Assembly: GCF_034190915.1 (NCBI RefSeq)
Contig: NW_026947507.1
Location: 35,014,001-35,078,000, forward strand
DNA from: Cavia porcellus
Lineage: Eukaryota; Chordata; Mammalia; Rodentia; Caviidae
Reading direction: 5' to 3'
Length of the DNA stretch: 64,000 nt
Shown here: positions 1-11,455 of the stretch, in pieces
Numbering within the stretch: position 1 is the first letter of the stretch
How the letters are laid out: every line of letters starts with the position of its first letter
Translations under genes and position numbers: made by a program
The notes under the pieces: model-generated
Databases searched by the model: none
What the model was told of the DNA's origin: nothing
The model's input: only the letters and a program-made list of their open reading frames with translations

Positions 1-439
1 ATCATATCTCCCATCTGCCATTCTTCTCTCCGTCCTCACTGACCACTATTGCTGGAACATGCCACCTCCACAGCTGTCTTGTGTCCTGGGCCTCCTGGCC
101 TGTGCCCTGCATGCACAGCTCTACCCAGAGACCCACAAATAGAAGTGCCTCCCTCCTCTCTTTGCTAGAATATCAACCCCCTCAGTGATGGGTGCTGTAT
201 TTGAAATGGTTCTCTTCCACCATTATCCGTGACCTCAGGCTTCTTACCTCGCTGTATTTCTCTTTTCTGCAGTACTCATTTTCTTCTGGTTTAGGATATA
301 ATTTATCATTTGCAGTGGTTCATGCACCATGTCAACTTGAGAAGTTTAGAAGCTTAACTAAGTGACTTAGCAAAGGGGCGGGATCCTTACTTTGTAAATA
401 TCCTCAGCCTGTGCAAGAGGAGGGCACAGAGATGGTGTA
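1..439. other. Unassigned intergenic sequence
   Basis: Mixed-composition non-coding DNA. I recognise no repeat family, gene or RNA here. The short open frames have no recognisable protein pattern. Confidence 0.5.
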
Positions 440-665
440 AGCCCACACCTGCACTGGAGGCCAGTAGCCTGCTTACAATATAAGGGAGGAGAAGGGCTTG
501 TTCTCTCCTCTTTTTTGCTCTCTCTGCTTTTGCTGTCTTCTGCCACCCTGTGCCATGCCACCCTGCCTTGGAGACCCTTGATCATAGATTGAAACTATCA
601 GCTTTCCTTCCTTAATTTTGGTTGTTGAGTATTTTGTCTCAGCAACTAGAGAAAAGTAACCAAAA
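440..665 (+). mobile_element. LTR-like remnant (MaLR/ERV-L style)
   Basis: A TATA-like motif in AATATAAGGGAGGAG is followed by a pyrimidine-rich leader and ends with a segment close to the MaLR 3' end: GATTGAAACTATC, then CTTTCCTTCC, then TTTGTCTCAGCAACTAGAGAAAAG. The same layout recurs at 45015-45385. Subfamily and exact 5' edge are not certain. Confidence 0.55.
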
Positions 666-879
666 CTTCTTTTAAAATATATTGCTTTGTTTGCTCTTCC
701 TTTTCTTATTAGTATATATTTTGATACATAATAAATACATTCATCACAGCATTGGTACATGTGCTATGACTTCTTGGCCTTTCTAACTTCCCTTTCCCCT
801 GTCCTCCCTGCAGTTTTTTCCACCCCAGATCCTCTCCTCATCTCCCAAAGTCTATCCCCATTTCCTAAAATCTTTTATC

Positions 880-1365
880 CTGCTCCTAAATTGTTTATGG
901 TAAGATACCATCTTACTCCAGAAAGTACGGTTATCATCACAAACTCAAATGACAGCAAATGCTGGAGAGGTTGGGGATGAGGCTACGGACACTTCTACAT
1001 TGTTGATGAGAAGGTAAACCAGTGCAATCGCTCAACCACTATGGAGATTCTTCAGAAAACTAAGAAGAGATTTTATCCGACCTAATTTTACCTCTTCTAG
1101 GTATTTTCCCAAGACTTAAAGACATTATATTATAGTAATACATGCACATCTGTATTTACAGTAGCTAACTCTTGCAAGCAGCTTATATGCCCACCAATAG
1201 ATCAATGGATAAAAAAATGTGGTATATATACACAATGAAGCACTATGCTGCCATAAAGAATAAATATGAGTCATTCCTAGGAAATTGGGTGCACCATAAG
1301 ACCATAAGGCTAAGTGAAATAAATTCAGACATAGAAAATTAAATATCACTTGGTTTCTCTTATAT
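880..1365 (+). mobile_element. L1 3' end (ORF2 tail), sense, truncated
   Basis: The sequence follows the 3' end of L1 ORF2. Landmarks are the AAATGCTGGAGAGGTTGGGG block, the CCACTATGGAGATTCTTCAGAAAACT block, the AATAGATCAATGGATAAAAAA block, GTGGTATATATACACAATGAAGCACTATGCTGCCATAAAGAA and the final GGCTAAGTGAAATAAA. It is heavily mutated with several stops, 5'-truncated and inactive. Confidence 0.85.
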
Positions 1366-1374
1366 GAAAAACCC

Positions 1375-1476
1375 AGGTCTGGGGATTTAACTCAGCGTCC
1401 TAAGTGCCTACCTAGCAAGTGCGAAGTCGTGAGTTCAATCCCCAGTACCACACACAGAATAAAACAAAAAAACAAA
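1375..1476 (+). mobile_element. tRNA-derived ID-like SINE
   Basis: The segment reads GGTCTGGGGATTTAACTCAG (A-box side), then GTGAGTTCAATCCCCAGTAC (B-box side), then an A-rich tail. This is the rodent ID/tRNA-Ala-like SINE pattern. It sits directly behind the L1 3' end. It is not a functional tRNA gene because there is no cloverleaf 3' half. Confidence 0.8.
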
Positions 1477-1508
1477 GTTAAGCATGCGCTGTTAACCATC
1501 ATCTCCCT

Positions 1509-1511
1509 ACA

Positions 1512-1556
<45 letters not shown>

Positions 1557-1559
1557 ACA
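1509..1559. repeat. (CA)n microsatellite
   Basis: An almost pure AC dinucleotide run of about 50 nt with one CATA interruption near its start. It follows the ID SINE, whose A-rich tail is a common seed for microsatellites. Confidence 0.95.
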
Positions 1560-1562
1560 TGC

Positions 1563-3405
1563 ATGCACGCACAGGAAGCATTGGCTGTGCATCTTGGGCA
1601 CCTAGAGCCTCATGATGCCGTCCAGGCATCTGGTACCCTTCTTAACTTGGGATTTGTTGAATGAATGAGCTGCCTTAATGTTGAGTGTGGCCCTTCCACA
1701 CTGTCCTCTGGTGGAGACCTTCTGTCCCTGCTACCTTCCTTGTGGCCCACATGGCATACTGACCCACACCTGCATCCACCATTCCCCTGGACTGTTGTCC
1801 CCACTTGGACAAGTGTGCCCACTGCCCTGCATGGGTCAGCTCTGTTTGCAAGCCCTTCCGAGAGCAGAGAGCATGGCTTGTACATCCCTCCCACTCCCCA
1901 CAGGCCTGTACTCAGTACTGGGCTCGCTCACAGTAGGAACAGTGTAAGTACTTGTGGGCAAGATGAAGAAATGTCATCTGAATTGAATTTAGAAGGTGGC
2001 TTCAGCAGTAACTTTCAAGGCGCTAATGAAAGTGTATCATCCTTGCCCCCAAAGGAAGCCCAGGGACTTGAGGAAAATTTCCCCTTTCATCTAGCGAGCA
2101 GGTTACAGGTGGACAGTAATGGCCATGAACAGCCAGCAATTCATCCTAGTTTTAAAAGTTCATTTGGTGCCCATAGGACACTGGCCAGGGATAATCGATG
2201 GCCTGGAGCCGAGGTGAAAGGTCAGTACTGGTGCTCAGGGCAGGCAGAGACGATGTCCTCACTTCCATGATGGATGGCAGCAACCTTCAGCTCCTAATTG
2301 CTCCCAAAGAACTCACATGTGACTCCAGCCCCAAATCACACACAGGGGGAGAGAGGGGAAGGATGGAAGCCAAGGGAAGAGGGTCCGTCAGCAAAATTGG
2401 ACCACTTGAGAAATGGAGGCAACTATGTCCCCCCATCTCAGCCCACCCCATAAGAGCCTAAGTGATGTATTTCCTTCCCCACCGCTGACTTTTTCTAAGT
2501 CTCTCTCACAAGTCATTAATAACTAATTTTGCAATCTCTGCATCATGTGACAGTCATAAAATATGGCCTGAGCTTTTCCCAGCAAATTTTAGTATTGAGC
2601 CAATAATTGAATCCAAATTATCTATTAAGTTAATTCTTTAGAAGACAATATTTTACACTTGAGGTCATTTTTCACAAGTCCTCCGGAATGAAGCAAATGT
2701 GGAATCAGTGAGAACATTTCCCACTCCTGAACAAGTAAAAATAAAATCACTGGGTTCAGCCCAGAGGGTGTCAAGCTGTTATGAATCCTTTCCTATTTTC
2801 CTTCTTCCCTGTTGGGACCAGTTCTGTGTTCTCAGACTTCAGGCAGACAATTGGACGTCACTGCTGTGTAGTCGGGTCTCAGCTGCCGTTGTCCTCAGCC
2901 GCCTCTGGGGCACAGCCACAGTCACAGAAGGCCAGGCTCCCGCTTTATGAAGACTTTGCACCTTTTCTGAAGACTGCTGCAGCCTGTGCTTGGGGAGTCC
3001 AGCCGACTAGCGCTCTGTTTTCCAAGCGCCAGCCTCCGAGCCATGGTCCTCTGGGTCTTGTTTGTGCCAGTGATCCTGCCCTATTGCTGCTGAAACTGAT
3101 TGGACCCAAGTGACGCCTGACCAGAGCTGAGGCTACCCCACCTCTTCTTAGAGGAACTTGAACTTGGTTCAAAGAAGCAGCAGCCTGTCTCTATCAGTCT
3201 TTGCACTGAGGACCTGCAATTGCATGCACTTTGCCCAGGATAATTACCCACCAGTCCCTTCTCCCTACAGCTTCTGCCCTTGAGTTGCCTGAGACCCTTT
3301 ATCTTTATATAGCCAGAAAAAAACAAAACTGTGGCTCTTTAGTTCTCATTTTATTATGAGAACACACTGAGAAGGAAAAGTAAAACTTTGCAGATGTAAT
3401 ACCAA
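1563..3405. other. Unique intergenic sequence, no gene seen
   Basis: The first 900 bases are GC-moderate with frames up to 201 codons on the plus strand. They show no domain, no splice-bounded pattern and low-complexity residue use, so I treat them as non-coding. Bases 2500-2700 are AT-rich, repeat-free and listed separately. Confidence 0.5.
2505..2700. promoter_or_regulatory. Candidate conserved non-coding element
   Basis: About 200 bp of repeat-free, AT-rich but complex sequence containing homeodomain-like cores (CAATAATTGAA, AAGTTAATTC) and a CATCATGTGAC E-box-like site. This compositional style is typical of conserved enhancers. It is inference from composition only. Confidence 0.25.
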
Positions 3406-3407
3406 TT

Positions 3408-3630
3408 TTTTTTTTTTGGTGGGGGTTTATGCTGTCATTTGGTTTTTTGTGTTTTAGTTTTTGAGATACTGAGGACTGAATCCGGGGCTTTCATACTGAG
3501 CTACATGTTCATTGCATTTTTTATTTTATTCTGAGACAGAGTTTCACTAACTCGCCAAAACTGGGTTTGATTTTGCACTCCTCCTGCCTCCATTTCCCAA
3601 AGTGCTGAGATTCCAGGTGGGTGCCCTTGG
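3408..3630 (-). mobile_element. B4-type SINE (ID + B1 composite), antisense
   Basis: Reading the plus strand, a T-run is followed by an antisense tRNA-like part (ACTGAATCCGGGGCTTTCAT, ACTGAGCTACATG). An antisense 7SL-like part then follows (TTCTGAGACAGAGTTTCACT, CTCCTGCCTCCATTTCCCAA, AGTGCTGAGATTCCAGG). The order matches ID fused to B1 in rodent genomes. It is old and diverged. Confidence 0.7.
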
Positions 3631-4262
3631 AAACGTCCCCTGCTCAAAGAGCTTCTCAAGGAAGCAGGCAAGGGGCCGCGCTGACAGAAGCAATTCTAAA
3701 ACCACTTCCAACCATTTCTCTTTGGAGGGCCTCACCCACTCTCCAGCATGGCTGTGTGAATCTCCCAACCGCTTGGTCTTTCTCTGGCCACCAAACACAT
3801 CCTCATAGAGGACCATGCAGAACGTCATGGTCTTTCTCTCAAAAAATTCATCACCATTCTCCCCTCACCACTGAATGCTAGAGGACAAGGCCAAATGACT
3901 CATTCATTCATCCTGCAGAGCAGAAGGAGCCCTGGGGAGTCCACAGCAAGACCCAGGTGAGGCACGGTACAGCCCAAGGAGACATAGTTCAATACTTGCC
4001 CCTGACATATCAAAGATCTAGGAGAATCTTATGATTCTGTTATAAACAACCAGGACCTTCTCCAAAGGAAACCTCCAAAGCCTGTTCATGTCTAGTTTCT
4101 TCCCTCCACAAGGAAGAGGGCAAGGAGGAGGGATGTGGGACTTGGAGCCAAACAGACTTGTACATGTGTGTTAGTTTCTGAAAAATAAATGAAGCAAATG
4201 TTTCTCCACTTGGTGTGACAACCATCCCTTTGGGATGTCCCCTTCTATTCCTGGTCTCCTGA
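3631..4262. other. Unique intergenic sequence
   Basis: No recognised repeat, RNA or gene. Frames here are short and unsupported. Confidence 0.5.
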
Positions 4263-4264
4263 AA

Positions 4265-5335
4265 AATGTATCATCATGATGACGATTGCTATAAATGGGT
4301 ATTAAAGTTACCTTTTTATTATGATGCTGGTCATTACAAATACATAGTGAACTGCATCAAATGCTTTTTCTGCAACTCTTGGGATAATCCTCGGATTTTC
4401 TTTTCTCTGTTGGTCCACAGTGGTGGTGAATTGTCAGCTTTCTGCTTTTAAGCCACCACAGCACGCATCACATAAACCCACAGACAGTGTGACAACTATT
4501 TTTACTACCCTGCTGGATTTGGATAATGTTTTATTTCAGATTGTTTTCATCTATTTTTGCAAGGGAAATGGGCCTGAAATTTTTTTCCTCCTGTCCTTGT
4601 CTACTTTAAGAGTAACAATTAAACGAGCTTCATTAAATGAATCAGATGGCTTTTGTTTTCTATTTTCTGGAATAGCTTTTACAAAATGGGGTTATTTTCT
4701 GCATAGGTACTTGATAGAATTCTACTTAGGTCTTTAAGTGAGGGACTGGCTAGGATTTCAATTTATTTATGTATTATTGGTTTGTTTTAGTATTATTCTT
4801 TACCAATTTTGACATTTCTTATTTTCCCAGAAAGTTATCCAATTGACCTTATTTTTTACATTTATTGGTATCCATATTATCTTACTATTTTCTTAAAATA
4901 TGTTGGATCTGTCATTTTCCTTTCTCATCTAGTTTTATTTTATTACATCCCTTTTTTCCCTCAGTCTTGCCAGTGGTTTATCTATCTTACTAATCTTTTC
5001 AAAAGACCTGCATCCAGCTTGGTTAAGCTTCTGTGATTTTTTTGGTTGTAATTTGCAATTCATTTACATCTGCCTTTGTATCTATTATTTCCTTCTTCTT
5101 AAGTGTATTCTATTGCTGCTTTTCTTGCCTCAGACATCAGTGTTTCCGTCACTCATTTTCAGCAGTCTGTGTCTCCTAATAAATGTATGGAAGGCTGTAC
5201 CTTTTCCCCTAAGTGCCACTTTAGCTGTGTCCCACAAATTTTGCCACGTGACTTATTCATTCACTTAATTCTAAATATGTTTGTAGTTTACATTATTTGT
5301 TCTGTATTCCTACTTTAATTCTATCTTTTAACATA
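4265..5335 (-). mobile_element. L1 ORF2 remnant, antisense, part 1
   Basis: The plus strand reads as antisense L1: CATCAAATGCTTTTTCTGCA, a Phe/Leu/Tyr-rich T-rich run, GTGAGGGACTGGCTAGGATT, TAGCTGTGTCCCACAAATTT. These are landmarks of the reverse-transcriptase region of an old L1 read backwards. The element is riddled with stops. It is interrupted by a DNA-transposon remnant and resumes at 5633. Confidence 0.75.
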
Positions 5336-5632
5336 AATTGAGAATCCTTAACATGAAAATTCAAAATCTGAAATGTTTCCAAATCCAAAACTGTTTGAGC
5401 CCTGATGTGCTGCCACAGCTGGAAAAGTTTACACCTGATTCCTGGGAAAGGTGACAGTCATGGATGCACTAAAAGTATTGTGTAAATTCAGTTTCAGGCT
5501 GTATGTAAGACACATAAGTTAATTTCATGATTAGATTGGGTTACATCCTTAAGATATCTCATTATGTATATGCAAATATTCCAAAATCCAAAGTGAACCC
5601 AAAATCTGGAACACTTTAAGGACTTTGAAATG
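5336..5632. mobile_element. Tigger-like (pogo-type) DNA transposon remnant
   Basis: About 300 bp with imperfect terminal inverted repeats. The left end has TTGAGAATCCTTAACATGAAAATTC and AAATCTGAAATGTTTCCAAATC, and the right end has CCAAAATCCAAAGTG and AACCCAAAATCTGGAACAC. The middle contains ATATCTCATTATGTATATGC, a hallmark of a common mammalian non-autonomous Tigger-class element. The subfamily name is not assigned. Confidence 0.6.
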
Positions 5633-6360
5633 TTTTTGTTTTCAGTTTTGCTTTCTTGAGTCTTTTTGTGGATAATAAGTATATGTCTTTATGGGGCACA
5701 GGGTGATGTCAGTACATTTATATGCTGTGTATTGGTCCACTCGGGATACTGGGATTACCCATCTTTCCAAACTTTTATCATTTGTTTGTGCAGAAAACAT
5801 TCAAAAATCTTTTCTAGCTAATTTACTGTCATTGTAATTTGGCCAGGAACCATTGTATGATGTTGATTCTTCAGAATTTATTGAGGCTCCCTTTGTGCTC
5901 TAGTTTATAGTCATAATCAAAAGAATGTGTGTTTTGCATGAGATATAAAGTTGCACATTTGTGTGTAACTATAGACCCATATTCAAGCTTATTAAACAAG
6001 TTGTTTGAGTCTTCTGTATATCTAATAAATTCTGTCTGCTTGCACTATAAACTTATGAGGAACGTGTTAAATATATTCAAATAAAATGTATGATTTATCT
6101 CTTGCTCCCTATGTTTCTACAGTTATATTTTTATGTACAAGCATGTGCATAAATATATACATATATTTAAGGCTATGTTGCTAGGTATGTACACATTTTC
6201 ATGATTTTTGTCATTGTTTCACCTTTTATTTCTTCTACTGAAATATAATGTACTTTCTTTTCTTTCTTGTAAGAATTCTTGTTCACATTTTCTTGCCATC
6301 TCTTCTATCCTTTTATTTCCAATCTTCATAGTTAAATTAATTTTTGTCAACTTCATTGGC
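5633..6360 (-). mobile_element. L1 remnant, antisense, part 2 (mixed fragments)
   Basis: GTTGATTCTTCAGAATTTAT, AAAAGAATGTGTGTTTTGCA and GAGTCTTCTGTATATCTAAT follow the antisense L1 ORF2 region that lies upstream of part 1 in the element. Bases 5650-5830 (TTTATGGGGCACAGGGTGAT, TTTATCATTTGTTTGTG) look more like a piece of an L1 3' UTR and may be a separate insertion. Confidence 0.6.
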
Positions 6361-6369
6361 TTGGAAATC

Positions 6370-6662
6370 ACCCACGGGATTGGTGGAACACATGGGTATA
6401 CTTGGGTGAGTCATAAAGATGTGGCCTTGAGATCTCTGTCTGGTCCCTTACCCATTCCTTTCTGGTCCTCTTCTCCTGCTCAACATTCTGGTCACCAAGA
6501 ACTAAACAGCTTGGTATGCCACACTCCTTCATCATGATGTTTTTGCTTAGAAACCTTCTTATTATGGACTGAATCCCCTGAAACGTGAGCCAACTAAAAC
6601 TTCCCCTCCTTTAAGTTTTAGGTGTTCAGTTGTATCCCAGCAATGGAAAGCTGTCTGATACA
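6370..6662 (+). mobile_element. LTR-like remnant (MaLR/ERV-L style), 3' part clearest
   Basis: The 3' end carries ATTATGGACTGAATCCCCTG, AAACGTGAGCCAACTAAAAC, TTCCCCTCCTTTAAG and CCCAGCAATGGAAAGCTGTC. This is the 3'-end pattern shared with the copies at 440-665 and 45015-45385. It interrupts the antisense L1. The 5' edge is poorly defined. Confidence 0.55.
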
Positions 6663-6909
6663 TAAGCCCTTGTTACGTCTGTTGTAGAAAATCTATTCTT
6701 AAATCTGGTGTTTTTAATCCAATTTAAAAGTCTCCATATTTTGAATTATGAATTTAATCCATTGATATTATTATAAATTGATGTTTTGTTATGAGTTATG
6801 CTTTTTACCTTATTTTATGTTTTTTGTTTTCCATGTTCTTTTTTTCTTCTTCCCACTAAGTAGGTAAAATTTCTCTTTGCTGATCTTTATGGGACTGATT
6901 TCATTACAT
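6663..6909 (-). mobile_element. L1 remnant, antisense, part 3
   Basis: After the LTR the antisense L1 resumes with TTAAATCTGGTGTTTTTAAT, CCAATTTAAAAGTCTCC and GAATTTAATCCATTGATATT, in the order expected for the same element. It is a single dead L1 split by two younger insertions. Confidence 0.65.
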
Positions 6910-7440
6910 TCAAGCCAAAAATGTCAACATCATCCCTGACTTTTCTTTTTCTCCCACCAATTCATCATGGTACTCCATTTGCTCTGTCTTCAGAACATAT
7001 CCATCATCTGATCCCTTCCTCTCACCATCTGCATGGACACTACGATGACTCACCTGAATTAATGTCATCACTTCCCAACGGGTCTCCAGGCTGCCATCTT
7101 CGCTGCTGAGAATCTGTTCTCAAAATGAGCCCAGAGGATGCTTGGGAGTCATGAGGAACATATCACTCATCAGCTCCAACCCTCCACTATCTGCTCATGT
7201 CACTCAGAGTAGAACAGAGTATACACAGTGGCCTCCAAGACCACTCTTCTCAGATGCACCCACCTCCCAAACTTCCCGAGACTCACTCCATTCTTTTCCC
7301 TCTGGTTTCTTGCTGTTCTTCATACAAGCCTAAAATCTTTTATGTGCCTCATTTTTTCTGTATACTTACCACCTTTTATTGTATTGTTTTATTAATTTAT
7401 TGACCCATCAGTTTATTTATTTCTTATGCTGAGTGCTGCT
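6910..7440 (+). mobile_element. L2 LINE remnant, sense
   Basis: Characteristic degraded L2 3'-end phrases are present: AACGGGTCTCCAGGCTGCCA, TGTCACTCAGAGTAGAACAG, CAGTGGCCTCCAAGACCACT, CTTTTATGTGCCTCATTTTT. No open reading frame of LINE length survives. Confidence 0.6.
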
Positions 7441-8194
7441 TGTCTTTCTCTACTCCATGAGAATGTCTGTCTATTGTGCTGGCTGTGAAGATGCATGACT
7501 TCCGTCTCTGCTCTGAGAAGCACAATGGGCTGCCTGCCTCAGCACTGCCCTTTAGGATTCACCGTCACAGTCACATTGAAGCCACACTTCCCTTGGGCTA
7601 TTTCCAGCAGTGAAGTAGGACTGGTCTATTATTAAAAGCATGTCTATGCTAGCAAAACATAAGGCTCGGCTAGTAGTGGCTTTGATCCAAGGGCTCCCCA
7701 CTGGCCTAGCCAAACCTTCCTGGAATCATGCTTCAACCTAGGGCTCCTTCTGCCAGATTCGGTTTTCTTTCCTCCTCCTTCTGCAGTCGTCAGACTTGCA
7801 TCACAGTCAGTAGCTCTCTCACCCACCCTGCCCCTTTCACATGGCTAGACTTGGAGCAGGTGTTCAACAGTATCTGTGCAATGAAGGTCTAATGAAAGCT
7901 AAATGCAAACCAGTGAGTGGCACTCATGCTAGAGGTTGCCCCCAGATCCCACCCAGCACTGCTCAGTTAAGGCTCCTAATAAGAAAGGTGAAGTGATACA
8001 TCCTTCACAGCCTGGTCCTTTTGACTAGTTAGCAAACAGTAACTAAACAACAAATAGAATGTGGTACTCCTAGCGTCTAATTACACAATCATAACCACTA
8101 CTTGCAGAGTTGTTTAGAATGTTTGTAAATACCTCTATGAATACTCTACCCCATGATCCTATCCCAACATTATTGTCTATTTTAAATGTAAAAG

Positions 8195-8295
8195 AGAAAG
8201 ACAGACAGAAAAAGACAGAGAGAAAGAGAGACAGAGACAGACAGACAGAGACAGAGACAGAGTCAGAGTCAGAGAGACAGAGACAGAGAGATTAA
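8195..8295. repeat. (GACAGA)n purine-rich simple repeat
   Basis: About 100 bp of AGACAG, AGAAAG and AGTCAG units on the plus strand. It is degenerate, so likely old. There are no spacers, hence it is not CRISPR-like. Confidence 0.9.
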
Positions 8296-10499
8296 CTAGG
8301 TTACCTAAGATGACACTTCAAGCCAGTATTCAAACCCAGATACCCATGTCCTGGGCCCAGGTTCTTCCTTTCATCACACAGTCCACTGAGTGAGAGAAGT
8401 TTTGTGTGGACTAAGATAGGTACATGGACAGTACAGTGCAGGCATGGAGACCAGCCTTAGAGAAAGGAACTCCATTGCACAAATTTTGGGCACAACACTA
8501 ATGGTGCTTCCCACAACTGGGTAACATGGAGGTCCTCCACAAAAAGGCTTAACTAAGGAAGACAAAAATAGAAAAAAGACAAAAAGGAAATCCAGATTTC
8601 TAATCCAGTTTAGGAGGTAAGAGTGAACCTTAAAAACTGGTAGAATCTGAATTCTCCTGGATTTAATTGAGACAATGTCTCTCCCAGTTCCAGATACCTG
8701 AGGGTATCTTTCATGCCTGGCATAGTGAGGATTCTTTGGAACTTCACAATGAAGCAGAATCTGTACAGCTAACTGTGGATGTTCAACTTAGAGAGGGAGG
8801 GGCAATATTGATGACGCCTCTGCAAAGCAAAAGGGCCTCAGTGAGTGGCCAGTGGCAAGCAGTCACCAAAGAGCTCCAGCAGGGAGCCTGATCATCAGCA
8901 GAGGTTGAACAGACCAAAATCTGTGGCCATTTTGGGCCACTAACTAGATGAGGCCCCTTTCTCTTTTGGGGGTAAAACCTATCAGTCTCTCTTCCTATTC
9001 AGCTGGACCAGGGCCCCAACCCAGGCCTGCACATGCTTCCGGCTAGCTCCACAACTGCAGGAAGGAGGTGCACCTATAGCTCCCCAGCCTCCTGCAGGAT
9101 AGTGATTGAGCGAGAGTAGGAATGGGCTCAGAAGTCATTGATGCCCTCAGAGTGACTGGCAGGCCTGGCCTTTGCCTACCAACAGCTTCCTGACTTACCC
9201 TGCTATGCTGTTCCATGTTATAATTTTCTATGCATACTATAAGGAAGGAGGGAAGGGAGGGAGAAAGAAGGAGATGCTCTGGAGCTCTAGCTGAGTCCTA
9301 TTTTTCCTCACTCACCACTAGAACCCGCCCATGCATTCATCCATTGACCTAAAATGCTTTGGGTACCCACCAGATGCCAGGCACATTTCAGCATGTCAGC
9401 TAAATGCAAACTCTTCTTCCAGAAGAGAGGAGTCCTCTGCCACTAAAGCTGTCTCACTGCAGGCCTTGGAATTCCACCCATACATTAAGGAGACTGAGCT
9501 AGATGTTGGCCAAGGTCCTTAGCAGCACAAGCATACTCATCATAATAGGAAAAGGCTCATAGAACACCAGCCCTCCTCCTTTCTACACTCTTTGCTCCCT
9601 TCTCACTCCTTTTGAACAGCTCTGCCTTTCTGTGACCATTGCTCCCAGACAGCAATGCATGATGGGAAGCAAACAGGGTCAAAGCCCATTCAAGCTTTGG
9701 TGTGTCCAAAGGCTATATCCTTGGGGAACTAAGAAGATGCAAGTTTTCCCTCAGGGACTGAGACCTCAAAGCTGCCCTCCTTCCCTTCTGAACAACAGTC
9801 ATCTGGGCTGAAAGCACAGAAGAGGGACACATCTGAAAAGGCCAGATGATAGGAACAGGGATGCCCCAGTGACAACCTCATGGACGAGTGACTACGGACA
9901 GATGGGATAGTGACAACTCTGTGGATACCAAAATGGACAGTTTGATACTATGGGCCAGATGGGCCTGCCCAGCCCCCACCCAGTTCCCACAGTTCAACAG
10001 GGGCCAGGGAGAGGGTAGTGGGAAAGGCTAAGTCCTTCCTGCTCCAGAATGAGTGGCTGTGGATGGAGTGAACCGTATGGGGCCTGGCTGCAAATAACTG
10101 GGGAGTGAAAAGCCTCCCTGAAGTGGACTCAACAACCAGCCCAAGCCCTCCAGAGCACCTGCTTCCCACTTGGAGTTTCACCTGGGTTCTGTGCATCAGT
10201 TCTCCTCACCCCCACAGTCCTCCGTCCCTCAGACCTCTCCCCACACCCACCACTACCTCCTTCACCAAGGCTGTACCGTGTCCTCACAGCCCCAGTGCCA
10301 GCCCACTATCTGCCAGCACATAGCTTCACCCTGGGCATCAACAAGCACAGGGTTCCCACAATCCCAGTTCATCCTGGTGGGGAGAGGCAGGGCCTCTTTT
10401 TCCAGATCTGCCCCCCTGTTTATGCCCAGGCTGCTCCTGCTTCACCACCCTCACCACCCTTCAGCACCCTCGCTGGCAGCCAAGAAGCGCAACCAAGCC

Positions 10500-10830
10500 T
10501 CCACGGGTGCCCTGTCTGTCTCTTGACCTCACTGTGTGGTTCCAACTGCCTTGTAATTACCTCCCTCCTCCAAGCTGCCCGACCAGCGGTTCCCAGGGAA
10601 TTATGCACTATTCAGAGGGAAGTGCTGCTAATAGAAAACAGTAGATGAACAACGCTGTTGCAGGCACCTCGCTTCCTTCCCTTAATTTACAACAAACCAC
10701 CTCTGTTTATCGAGCTGGTAACATATTTGAACGCTGACTCATAAGAGGCCCTTCTCACAGACACCGTATATCTGGTGAATAATTCCCCTTCCACAGAGGT
10801 GTGTGCAGAATTCAGCACAGGCAATTTACA
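10500..10830. promoter_or_regulatory. Candidate conserved non-coding element
   Basis: Repeat-free sequence with a dense run of plausible transcription-factor cores: TTGTAATTAC, GGAATTATGCA, TGCTAATAGA, TGACTCATAAG (AP-1-like) and GTTTATCGAGC. It lies about 26 kb downstream of the GFRA2 poly(A) site. It is inferred only from composition and motif density. Confidence 0.3.
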
Positions 10831-11119
10831 GGGCTGCATGGGGAGAGGCAGGAAAGGGACAGGAAAGCCGGGAGCAGACTGCACAGCAGCCAGTGATCAG
10901 CAGTGTGAAGCATGGACGCTGAGCTGATCCCCACCCCCAGGACAGCTCCAGGGGAAGCGCCTGGGTCAGCAGCAGCAGCATCAGTGTAGAAGGTGCGAGG
11001 GGAGCAGGTGAGTCTCCAGGTAAGAACCCCCAGAGTTTCTGTGGATGACACTGCTGCTAAGTCCCAGAGCCTGCAGTGTAACCCTGACCTCTGCCAGCTC
11101 CTCAAGGCCTTCAGGCATG

Positions 11120-11455
11120 GGGACTGTCTTAGTCCCTTTCTCATTGCTGGGTCAGAAGCCGCAGTCCTTGTTGGGTAAACTCACATGCAGAACACAGTAT
11201 AGTGTCACAGCTTGGGCTGGTCACATCATGGCAGCCAGCAAACAGAAAGTGAAGAAAGGAGCCAGTGGGGGGAGATACACCCTCCCCCAGGGACCTGCCT
11301 CTACCTGCCAGGCCCTGTCCTCCCTCAGCACACTCAGTGCTGAACTCACAGTAGATGCCACTCATGAGCACGGCACCCCTGATCCAGTCACCTCCCACAC
11401 GCCCACTTACAAGAGCAGGAGGCTTGGGAGCCATACTTGATCTAAACCATAAGAT
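11120..11455. mobile_element. Diverged ancient interspersed repeat
   Basis: It starts CTGTCTTAGTCCCTTTCTCA, contains GGTCACATCATGGCAGCCAG, and ends with the CCTGATCCAGTCACCTCCCA block. The latter block also appears in the repeat at 17990-18345. It is probably the same broad class, much diverged. The family is not assigned. Confidence 0.4.

Larger units (their letters stand above)
7441..11115. other. Intergenic sequence, mostly unique
   Basis: No gene is supported. It holds a GACAGA simple repeat (8195-8295), a short GGAAGG purine run near 9240-9270, and a candidate conserved element (10500-10830). The frames between 9948 and 10648 are Pro/Ser/His-rich, overlap on both strands and show no domain. 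Confidence 0.5.

Noticed and set aside
1375..1460. tRNA gene
   Set aside because: A and B boxes are those of an ID-like SINE with an A tail. There is no 3' acceptor half, and the same holds for the copies at 16805, 22935 and 53045.
1665..2270. 201-codon plus-strand frame
   Set aside because: Pro/Ser/His-rich with no recognisable family and overlapping frames on both strands.
4266..6537. Phe/Leu/Tyr-rich plus-strand frames that look membrane-like
   Set aside because: They are antisense L1 sequence; the T-rich strand gives false hydrophobic frames.
8195..8295. CRISPR-like repeat array
   Set aside because: A contiguous GACAGA simple repeat without spacers in a mammalian genome. The GGAT repeat at 62025 is rejected for the same reason.
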